Shown here piece after piece: positions 1 through 5,139 of a stretch of 27,021 bases of DNA. A program made the position numbers and the translations under genes. The number at the start of each line of letters is the position of its first letter. Position 1 is the stretch's first letter. Origin of the DNA: a virus. The notes beneath the pieces are model-generated. The model worked only from the letters and a program-made list of their open reading frames with translations, was not told where the DNA came from and did not search any database. The DNA lies in the IMG/VR virus record IMGVR_UViG_3300021197_000624, positions 1 through 27,021 of that record. One strand, written 5' to 3'.

Positions 1-981
1 TTTACAACGTCATATTCCTCAGTTTCTCCAACTGGGTCAGATAAGAATAACGCCCGACATGGCACACTGTCTGGAACCACCTATACATTTGGAACAGAAA
101 TAAATACGAGTGGTTCATATAATGGCAATTCTGTAGACATTGCGTTTGACCCCTCAGATGCATCAAAATGTATTGCTTTTAAATCAGAACATGATGGGTC
201 TGAAAGCAGAGCGTTTGCCCAAATATTAACCATTAGTGGAACTACCTTATCATCTGGTACGAACCAGTATATTTATAAAACTACTGGTGGCGGTGGCGTG
301 TATTGGGAAATGGCCGCACCAGCTATCGATTATCATGCTGCATCTGGTCATTTTATTGTGGTGGGCAGAGAAAGATCAGGCACAAACAAGCTTCACGCAG
401 CGGGTATTTCTATCAGCGGAAATACAATCACACAGATTGCAAATGCACCAGCATATGATGACTATAATGCAGGAACGTTCACGGGCCTTGGCGTAGATCA
501 GTCATATGATTCAAACCGAGTTGTATTTAGTTACATAAAGAGTGATTATAACAAGGTATCGATCGCATCTTATAACAGTTCAACTGGATTGTTTACAGAG
601 GAAGCTTCACACACAGAAACGGCCAACACTTATGGTACCAACTTTAATAGCTGTGGAATGTCTAAAGATGGATTGGGATTGTTTGCAAATGGTTTCCTTG
701 CAGCCAATAATAAGGTCGTAAATCTTGGCCGAATTGCAGTCACAGTTACAACTAGCAACCTCGACACAGCCAAGCTTCATGGGATTGCACAAGAGGCGGG
801 TAGCAGCGGAGACTCAATCTCTGTTGCATTTGGCGGCATTGACGAAACTCAAACCAGTTTAACACCGGGTTCGACCCTATACATTCAAGGCAGTGGAGCA
901 ATCGGAACAACGTCAACAAATGCAAAACGTATTGGCAGAGCGATAACCGCAACCAAGTTAATCATGGATGGCTCACAATGA
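1..981 (+). CDS. Tail-fibre-like / beta-propeller-like protein, 5' end outside window
   Basis: The reading frame is open from the first base, so this is the C-terminal 326 residues of a longer protein; the internal Met at 298 is not a believable start. The sequence is rich in Ser, Thr, Gly and Asn, with recurring short beta-strand-like patterns (for example IAFKSE, FIVVGRE, VVFSYIK, ISVAFGG) separated by turns. This suggests a beta-propeller or similar all-beta fold. It ends in a short ATKLIMDG tail, and the stop overlaps the next start by four bases (ATGA). Its place just before the lysis cassette fits a distal tail fibre or receptor-binding protein. Codon use looks more AT-rich than in the replication genes, as often seen in exchangeable adhesin genes. 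The fold and role are inference; no catalytic motif was recognised. Confidence 0.7.
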   Translation, partial: FTTSYSSVSPTGSDKNNARHGTLSGTTYTFGTEINTSGSYNGNSVDIAFDPSDASKCIAFKSEHDGSESRAFAQILTISGTTLSSGTNQYIYKTTGGGGVYWEMAAPAIDYHAASGHFIVVGRERSGTNKLHAAGISISGNTITQIANAPAYDDYNAGTFTGLGVDQSYDSNRVVFSYIKSDYNKVSIASYNSSTGLFTEEASHTETANTYGTNFNSCGMSKDGLGLFANGFLAANNKVVNLGRIAVTVTTSNLDTAKLHGIAQEAGSSGDSISVAFGGIDETQTSLTPGSTLYIQGSGAIGTTSTNAKRIGRAITATKLIMDGSQ

Positions 982-1232
982 AGACATTAGTATTCAACGG
1001 ATATTCTATCTATAAATTCGAAGACACAGATGTGATAGCCCAGAATGGACTTGAAACCTCTGTTTATAAAAACGGTGATCTTGTTCTTCGCATTTCAGAT
1101 ATGAACAACGCAAATTCAACTATTTATGAGGGCGTGACTGTGCCGACTGATTGGGCGGGCCACAAGTACAAATTTGATGGCGAAACGTGGACACAGAACC
1201 CTGATTGGGTAGACCCAGAAGCTGAATATTAA
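978..1232 (+). CDS. Small hypothetical protein downstream of fibre gene
   Basis: An 84-residue acidic protein translationally coupled to the fibre gene through an ATGA overlap. It has no membrane segment. The C-terminal half (EGVTVPTDWAGHKYKFDGETW) carries several aromatic residues and resembles small proteins that follow tail-fibre genes in marine phages, some of which are fibre-assembly helpers. That likeness is a recollection of gene order, not a domain hit. I do not recognise a family with confidence. Confidence 0.65.
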   Translation: MKTLVFNGYSIYKFEDTDVIAQNGLETSVYKNGDLVLRISDMNNANSTIYEGVTVPTDWAGHKYKFDGETWTQNPDWVDPEAEY

Positions 1233-1246
1233 AGTAATGTAGCTTT

Positions 1247-1498
1247 ATGGATTTGAACAAGAGCTTCCCTCTCGCCCTCATTCTTGGTCTCTTAGGTCAA
1301 GCTGGGGGCATCGTGTGGACTGTGTCTATGATGATGTCGGACATAGAGCGCAATAGAATGGACCTTAACACCATGTATGTCAGGGTTGGTAAAATTGAAG
1401 ACATGGTCTACAGCCAGGCCGTGTCGGTAGCACGTATAGACGAAAACATAAAAGCCATACGCAGCAGCGTGGAGAGCATGGCCCTTCTTAAAGACTAG
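1247..1498 (+). CDS. Membrane-anchored coiled-coil protein (lysis region)
   Basis: An 83-residue protein with one hydrophobic segment near the N-terminus (about residues 7-29, LALILGLLGQAGGIVWTVSMM). It is followed by a charged helical region with heptad-like spacing of hydrophobic residues (about 30-78). This N-anchor plus coiled-coil layout is seen in inner-membrane spanins (Rz-like) and in other small phage membrane proteins. Its neighbours are a second membrane protein and, further on, holin and lysozyme genes, so a part in lysis or envelope disruption is plausible. No lipoprotein partner (Rz1-like lipobox) is visible. The ribosome binding site is weak. Confidence 0.6.
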   Translation: MDLNKSFPLALILGLLGQAGGIVWTVSMMMSDIERNRMDLNTMYVRVGKIEDMVYSQAVSVARIDENIKAIRSSVESMALLKD

Positions 1499-1510
1499 GG
1501 TTCACCACAT

Positions 1511-1978
1511 ATGATCGAAGTTTTAGCGTTGGCCTCTTCAGTCAGTTCGATTGCGGGGGGTATTTCCACGGCTATTAAAGCAGGCCGTGACATCAATGAT
1601 TTACTCCCGCACTTTGGCAAACTTGGAAAGATCGACAGTGAGATCCAGCTTGCCGAGTCTGGGAAACACAAAGGCCCACTAGGGCGTCTCTCTAGCCCAG
1701 AGCAAGAGGGCCTGGCGATAGCTCAAAGCAAACTCAAGTACGATGAGGCAATGCGTGAACTTGAGTCTGTCTGCAGGCTTTATGGCAGACCTGGCACTTG
1801 GGACACTGTTGTCAGGGAGATGGGCGCTGCAAGGAAAAGACATGCAGACGCATTGAAGGCCCAAGCCGCTGCTAGGGACAAGCTTTTCTGGGGCATCTCC
1901 ATGACAGCTGGTGTCCTGATCTTTGTGGGCGGCTGCGTCTTCATGTTCTGGGGTCTCGACAAAGCTGTGAACGGGTGA
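1511..1978 (+). CDS. Conserved-type phage membrane protein with C-terminal TM
   Basis: A 155-residue protein. The N-terminus is Ala/Ser/Ile-rich (about residues 1-25) and leads into GRDINDLLPHFGKLGKID, a pattern I associate with a small-protein family near the lysis genes of marine phages. The middle is a long charged helix (about 65-125). Residues about 128-148 form one strong membrane segment (ISMTAGVLIFVGGCVFMFWGL). The stop overlaps the next GTG start. A structural or lysis-accessory role is possible. The function is not established from sequence. Confidence 0.65.
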   Translation: MIEVLALASSVSSIAGGISTAIKAGRDINDLLPHFGKLGKIDSEIQLAESGKHKGPLGRLSSPEQEGLAIAQSKLKYDEAMRELESVCRLYGRPGTWDTVVREMGAARKRHADALKAQAAARDKLFWGISMTAGVLIFVGGCVFMFWGLDKAVNG

Positions 1979-2187
1979 CCCGCATGAAAGTATCTATGCC
2001 GTTTCACACGCACCAAAACATTCTCTTTAAGCCATACCAAGACATCCAACCTGAGCCACCTAAAGCCCACCACGACAACGAGAAGCCTAGCCCAGTTCAA
2101 TCGACATACACCAGGTATGACAAGAACGGGCGTATCATCCCACCGCCCCCTCTCATGGGTGACACAGTAGATATTGAGGTAACTTAA
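1975..2187 (+). CDS. Small proline/histidine-rich hypothetical protein
   Basis: A 70-residue ORF starting at a GTG that overlaps the preceding stop by four bases (GTGA). An ATG at 1984 would give 67 residues, and neither start has a clear Shine-Dalgarno sequence. The protein is hydrophilic, with His and Pro clusters (PEPPKAHHDNEKPSP and IIPPPPLMGD), no membrane segment and no recognisable domain. It fills the space between two lysis-region membrane genes with only one intergenic base after its stop, which supports its being real. Confidence 0.5.
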   Translation: MTRMKVSMPFHTHQNILFKPYQDIQPEPPKAHHDNEKPSPVQSTYTRYDKNGRIIPPPPLMGDTVDIEVT

Positions 2188-2188
2188 G

Positions 2189-2386
2189 ATGGACAGAATC
2201 CTTGAGTGGAAACTTATTCCACGCCTGATGCTTTTGGTTCTCACTCTTGTTTACATACGCTGCATTGAGTGGGCCCTGGCCCAGGGCACGGATCTGACAA
2301 CACAACAGGCTGCTTTAATCTCAGTGGTCAGTGGATCCATGTCAGGCGCTTTTGCTGCATGGGTTGGCTCTGAGACTAAGAAGTAA
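2189..2386 (+). CDS. Small two-TM membrane protein, holin-like
   Basis: A 65-residue protein with two hydrophobic segments. The first is about residues 11-31 (PRLMLLVLTLVYIRCIEWALA). The second is about 40-58 (AALISVVSGSMSGAFAAWVG). It ends in a short charged tail (ETKK). GAGGT lies 9 bases before the ATG. Size, topology and position just before a 3-TM holin and a lysozyme fit a second holin or an antiholin. It could also be an unrelated small membrane protein. Confidence 0.65.
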   Translation: MDRILEWKLIPRLMLLVLTLVYIRCIEWALAQGTDLTTQQAALISVVSGSMSGAFAAWVGSETKK

Positions 2387-2419
2387 TTCCCCCCTACTAC
2401 ATTACTAAGGAGAAACGAT

Positions 2420-2797
2420 ATGAGCTTATTAGCTTCGCTTGTCAGCCCTGTGGCTGGCTTGCTAGACAAGGTTATTCCAGACAAAGACCAAGCTGCCAAG
2501 CTAGCCCATGAAATTGCCACCATGAGTGAGCAGCACCACCAGCAAGTTATGCTAGCCCAGCTAGAGATAAACAAAGAGGACGCCAAGGGTAACTGGTTTC
2601 AAAGCTCTTGGAGACCAGCGACAGCTTGGGTCTGCGTATTAGGTTTCACTGTAAACTTCTTAGTGTCCCCATTGGCTGCGCCTTTTGGTTTCGAGGTCCC
2701 TCAGGCCGACACAAGCGTCATGCTCCCAGTGCTCATGGGGATGCTTGGTCTGGCTGGCGCAAGAAGCTTTGAGAAAGTCAAAGGGGTTAACAAATGA
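2420..2797 (+). CDS. Holin, GTA/3-TM holin family type
   Basis: A 125-residue protein matching the '3TM holin, gene-transfer-agent release' type (Pfam PF11351, recognised by pattern). It has an N-terminal LLDKVIPDKDQAAKLAHEI stretch, a charged helix, then the typical FQSSWRPATAWVCVLGF segment. A second hydrophobic stretch is LVSPLAAPFGF and a third is MLPVLMGMLGLAGARSFEK. A strong AAGGAG lies 8 bases before the ATG. Holins form inner-membrane lesions that release the endolysin at the end of the phage cycle. The stop overlaps the lysozyme start (ATGA), so the two are translationally coupled. Confidence 0.85.
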   Translation: MSLLASLVSPVAGLLDKVIPDKDQAAKLAHEIATMSEQHHQQVMLAQLEINKEDAKGNWFQSSWRPATAWVCVLGFTVNFLVSPLAAPFGFEVPQADTSVMLPVLMGMLGLAGARSFEKVKGVNK

Positions 2798-3303
2798 AAA
2801 AGAACTTTGATAAATGCCTGTCTATGCTTTTGCACCACGAAGGTGGCTTCGTTGATCACCCTGATGACCCTGGTGGAGCCACAAACCTAGGTGTGACCCA
2901 GAAGGTCTATGAAGAGTGGGTCGGACATAAGGTAACCATAGATGACATGAAGAACCTGGATTTCACCAAGGTGGCCCCGATTTACCGAAAGAACTACTTC
3001 GATGGCGTGCGCTTCGATGATCTCCCCAGCGGCGTCGATTGGTCCGTAGTGGACTGGGGTGTGAACTCAGGACCCAGTCGAGCAGCCAGAGCTCTACAGA
3101 GGATCATAGGATCCGCAGCTGATGGCGCCATCGGTCCTAAAACCCTGCAGTCCGTTTCTGACATGGAACCCCGTGACATCATTGAGAAGCTACATGATGC
3201 GCGTCAGAGGTTCTATGAGCGCCTGAGCACTTTCAAGACATTTGGCCGTGGGTGGACCCGGCGAAACAAGGAAACCTTGGAGCAGGCACTTAGAATGCTT
3301 TGA
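2794..3303 (+). CDS. Endolysin, GH108-type N-acetylmuramidase
   Basis: A 169-residue glycoside hydrolase of the GH108 type (Pfam PF05838) with a C-terminal PG_binding_3-like part. It cleaves the glycan strands of peptidoglycan. The N-terminal motif LHHEGGFVDHPDDPGGATNL carries the catalytic Glu16. The central part has VDWSVVDWGVNSGPSRAARALQ, and the second half carries the GxDGAIGPKTL-like element (ADGAIGPKTL) typical of the family. There is no signal peptide, so export depends on the holin just upstream. The length is normal for a phage GH108 lysozyme. Confidence 0.92.
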   Translation: MKKNFDKCLSMLLHHEGGFVDHPDDPGGATNLGVTQKVYEEWVGHKVTIDDMKNLDFTKVAPIYRKNYFDGVRFDDLPSGVDWSVVDWGVNSGPSRAARALQRIIGSAADGAIGPKTLQSVSDMEPRDIIEKLHDARQRFYERLSTFKTFGRGWTRRNKETLEQALRML

Positions 3304-3310
3304 GGCTACA

Positions 3311-3341
3311 GTGGTGGCTGGGATCGATCCCCTGTCACCCA
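3311..3341. other. Imperfect hairpin after the lysozyme gene
   Basis: Just after the lysozyme stop there is a GC-rich imperfect inverted repeat centred on the perfect 12-base palindrome GGGATCGATCCC (3320-3331). It can be extended outward with one bulge and one mismatch. No T-run follows, so it is not a normal Rho-independent terminator. It could be an RNA-processing site or a terminator for the phage polymerase. Confidence 0.35.
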
Positions 3342-3366
3342 CAACCATAAGAGAAAGGGGGTGCCC

Positions 3367-3447
3367 ATGATCTCTGGATTTCCTGTCCCAATTGCTGACG
3401 CCATTATGATCGGTATGCTGGTTGTCTTGCTAATTAAGAAAACTTAA
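3367..3447 (+). CDS. Putative 26-residue membrane peptide
   Basis: A short ORF with a good purine-rich binding site (AAAGGGGG about 5 bases before the ATG). It encodes 26 residues that are almost all hydrophobic after the first few (IADAIMIGMLVVLLI), ending KKT. It lies directly behind the lysozyme gene. Single-TM peptides of this kind can be lysis accessories, but it is too short for any family call. Confidence 0.4.
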   Translation: MISGFPVPIADAIMIGMLVVLLIKKT

Positions 3448-3517
3448 CCAGCTAACATCGGAGCTTCCATCAGTTTGCGCTGACGAAGTGATCGGTGTTT
3501 TTTCAACTAGGGTTGGG

Positions 3518-3536
3518 GCCAAGGGACCCCTATATA
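3518..3536 (+). promoter_or_regulatory. Putative phage RNA polymerase promoter P1 (weaker match)
   Basis: GCCAAGGGACCCCTA matches 12 of 15 positions of the element shared exactly by the three sites at 4984, 7943 and 17067. It is followed by TATA as in the site at 17067. It lies in a non-coding stretch upstream of attP, the small early genes and int. Its lower match suggests a weaker promoter. Confidence 0.5.
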
Positions 3537-3565
3537 CATTTGAGACAAAAACTTCTTGATTTATC

Positions 3566-3604
3566 CATCAGGAATTACTATCTGATGATCAAGGGTCGAT
3601 GATC
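3566..3604. repeat. Inverted repeat CATCAG/CTGATG and repeated GATGATC near attP
   Basis: CATCAG (3566-3571) and CTGATG (3582-3587) form a 6-base inverted repeat with a 10-base spacer. GATGATC occurs at 3584-3590 and 3598-3604, and its reverse-orientation relative ATCATC lies on the other side of the tRNA-like core at about 3684. These may be operator or integrase arm-type sites. A weak sigma70-like pair (TTGATT, 17-base gap, TATCTG) overlaps them. Confidence 0.35.
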
Positions 3605-3622
3605 CGGAGATGACAGGGGTAA

Positions 3623-3675
3623 GCAGCGGAATCATAATCCGCGTGTCGGGGGTTCAAGTCCCTCCTCCGCTACCA
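3623..3675 (+). other. attP: attP core: 3' part of a tRNA-Met(CAU) gene
   Basis: Bases 3623-3675 read as the 3' two thirds of a bacterial elongator tRNA-Met. The anticodon stem is GCGGA/TCCGC (3626-3630 with 3638-3642), with loop ATCATAA holding anticodon CAT. Then come the variable loop GTGTC, the T-arm with TTCAAGT loop (3648-3664), acceptor strand CTCCGCT, discriminator A and an encoded CCA. The 5' side has only CGGAG (3605-3609) able to pair with the acceptor, and no D-arm can be built. It is therefore probably not a working tRNA. A 3' tRNA fragment next to an integrase gene is the usual form of an attP core: integration into the host tRNA gene restores an intact tRNA. The host tRNA identity is an inference from base pattern. 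Confidence 0.8.
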
Positions 3676-3726
3676 ACCAAAGTCATCATCGGAAACATCA
3701 GAGCCCTTGTACAACAAGGAGACTAG

Positions 3727-3912
3727 ATGATGACTAAGATTACTAAAGCACAACTTAAAGCACTAGAGTTTGCAGGGGGCCACATTGCCGCTGGAAACGC
3801 TCCAGCTTTCATACGCACCGTTGAAAGTATCATCCGTGCAGCAAGCTCTCAGAAGCAGGCAGACGCAGTAAAATCCTTAGCGAAAGCTATGCTTCGTGGG
3901 GAGACAGTGTGA
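3727..3912 (+). CDS. Small early hypothetical protein
   Basis: A 61-residue protein with AAGGAG 5 bases before the first of two ATGs. It is helical and mildly basic, rich in Ala and Lys (TKAQLKALEFAGGHIAAGN, then QKQADAVKSLAKAMLRGE), with no membrane segment or known motif. It is the first gene after attP and probably early expressed. Its stop overlaps the next start (TGATG). Confidence 0.6.
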   Translation: MMTKITKAQLKALEFAGGHIAAGNAPAFIRTVESIIRAASSQKQADAVKSLAKAMLRGETV

Positions 3913-4091
3913 TGACTTGTTCCTGCATAACCTACGTTGACGATAGCCGCTGGGGTAACGCCGTTACCGTCACTGAATACTGCCGTGTCTGTAGCCTTGA
4001 TAGCTACCAGACCACCCTTAGCCGCGATGAGGCTATAGACCAGGCACTTAAGGATGCCGCTTGGGACACCCACAACGTCATAGCGTCATAA
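3912..4091 (+). CDS. Small Cys-rich early hypothetical protein
   Basis: A 59-residue ORF from the ATG at 3912; a GTG three bases upstream is also possible. The start overlaps the preceding stop. It has a CSC pair near the N-terminus and a YCRVC pair around residues 23-29, which could bind one metal ion. The acidic helical C-terminal half (SRDEAIDQALKDAAWDTH) has no known match. The function is unknown. Confidence 0.5.
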   Translation: MTCSCITYVDDSRWGNAVTVTEYCRVCSLDSYQTTLSRDEAIDQALKDAAWDTHNVIAS

Positions 4092-4115
4092 CGTCAGTAG
4101 TTGGGAGACTTACAG

Positions 4116-4937
4116 ATGATTACTTTTATTGACTTCGTAAACAAAGAGGCCACCCGTATGTGGTCTGGGAAACACTTGGTAGAAACCAAAGCCAAACTGG
4201 CGCGGTTCAGTGCCTTCCAGGGCATCGGGAAGAAGCCCCTAGATAAGATTACTGCAGTAGACATCCACGACTACGTGGGCCACCTACAAGAGCAGGGGCT
4301 GTGTGAGAACACGATTAACCACTACAAGGCAGCTATCAGCCGCGTCTATAAGCAGGCCTTGGATCTAGAGTTAGTCGAGAAGGCACCCAAGATTACCTTC
4401 GCTAAGATCAAGGGTGGTCGTGTGCGCTGGATGGATGCTGGTGAGCTTGACCTACTTAAGGCATTCTTCGATGGGCACCAGCACTGGTGGATGAAACACC
4501 TAGTTGCCATTGGTGTTGGCACAGGTATGAGACTAGGTGAGATCCTCAGCATAACTCCAGAAATGGTTGTCACTGATTCGAATGGTACTTGGATATCCCT
4601 GACTGACACTAAGAATGGGGACGATAGAATGGTCCCTTGCCCCAAAAGTGTATACCTAGCTTTGCAAGAGTTAGACTTCTGCCCAAAAAAGCATCACTCG
4701 CACCGTAAGTTTTACAATTCGTGGGCTGAAGCACGTAGACAGATTGCACCAAACGACAGTAGCTTTGTGTTTCACACCCTTCGTCACACAGCCGCTACCT
4801 ACATGGCTAACGATCTTCAAGTTAACACGGTGCTAATAGGTAGAATCTTAGGTCATCGTAGTGGTCAAACGACCGCTAAGTATGTCCATGAGAAGCCAGA
4901 GACGCTGCAAGAAATAGCACACCAGATGCTCTCTTAG
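4116..4937 (+). CDS. int: Tyrosine-family integrase
   Basis: A 273-residue tyrosine recombinase that joins attP to the host attB site. I chose the ATG at 4116 because GGGAG sits 8 bases upstream; a TTG at 4101 would overlap that binding site. The N-terminal part (about 1-95) is a SAM-like core-binding domain (ENTINHYKAAISRVYKQAL). The C-terminal catalytic domain has Arg139 (GTGMRLGE), Lys166 (DTKNGD), the HTLRH box with His220 and Arg223, His247 (LGHRS) and the nucleophile Tyr256 (AKYVHE). All catalytic residues are present, so it should be active. The attP-like tRNA fragment lies about 450 bases upstream. No excisionase is recognised, though either small upstream gene might serve. Confidence 0.93.
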   Translation: MITFIDFVNKEATRMWSGKHLVETKAKLARFSAFQGIGKKPLDKITAVDIHDYVGHLQEQGLCENTINHYKAAISRVYKQALDLELVEKAPKITFAKIKGGRVRWMDAGELDLLKAFFDGHQHWWMKHLVAIGVGTGMRLGEILSITPEMVVTDSNGTWISLTDTKNGDDRMVPCPKSVYLALQELDFCPKKHHSHRKFYNSWAEARRQIAPNDSSFVFHTLRHTAATYMANDLQVNTVLIGRILGHRSGQTTAKYVHEKPETLQEIAHQMLS

Positions 4938-4957
4938 GGGCCTATTTTGGCCTCTAA
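4934..4957 (+). terminator. Terminator-like hairpin at end of int
   Basis: TTAGGGGCC (4934-4942) pairs with GGCCTCTAA (4949-4957) with one G-T wobble, around a TATTTT loop. It overlaps the int stop codon. No T-run follows, so it may be a weak terminator or an RNA-processing hairpin. It separates int from the next phage promoter. Confidence 0.5.
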
Positions 4958-4982
4958 AATAACTTAATGATATCAAGGGTTT

Positions 4983-5000
4983 GACTAAGAGACCCCTAAA
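4983..5000 (+). promoter_or_regulatory. Putative phage RNA polymerase promoter P2
   Basis: It contains the 15-base element ACTAAGAGACCCCTA (4984-4998), identical at 7943 and 17067, followed by AAAGAGAA. Its form resembles SP6/T7-class promoters (a purine-rich 5' half, then a CACTATA-like core and purine-rich initial transcript). It precedes the polymerase gene, so the polymerase would raise its own expression. Confidence 0.72.
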
Positions 5001-5025
5001 AGAGAAATACACGGGAGGACTATAG

Positions 5026-5139
5026 ATGAAGCAGCCTAAGCTTGACGGTAGCTGCCACGGTCGCAGAGCAAGTAGTTGGAGTGCCCCACACCAAGCCCCA
5101 CCAAGGAATGAGTGGTCATTTGAGGGGGGCGTGAAGTGA
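5026..5139 (+). CDS. 37-residue leader ORF coupled to RNA polymerase gene
   Basis: A 37-residue ORF with a strong GGGAGG 7 bases before its ATG. It starts about 25 bases after the phage promoter element. It encodes a basic, Ser/Pro-rich peptide (KLDGSCHGRRASSWSAPHQA is part of it), and its stop overlaps the RNA polymerase GTG start (GTGA). It may be a translated leader that couples or tunes polymerase synthesis, or a small early protein. No family is recognised. Confidence 0.55.
   Translation: MKQPKLDGSCHGRRASSWSAPHQAPPRNEWSFEGGVK

Noticed and set aside
236-496. 86-residue + strand ORF near the window start
   Set aside because: It overlaps the longer open frame 1-981, which has normal protein composition and is coupled to the next gene.
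1780-2244. 154-residue minus strand ORF
   Set aside because: It lies across two + strand genes with coupled starts, has no binding site, and its composition is that of an antisense shadow.
3604-3675. Functional phage-encoded tRNA-Met
   Set aside because: Only five acceptor pairs form, the first two positions mismatch, and no D-arm can be folded in the 16 bases available, so attP is the better reading.
4983-5135. Longer N-terminal extension of the RNA polymerase
   Set aside because: The preceding frame is used by the 37-residue ORF with a strong binding site, and the GTG at 5136 has its own purine-rich site.
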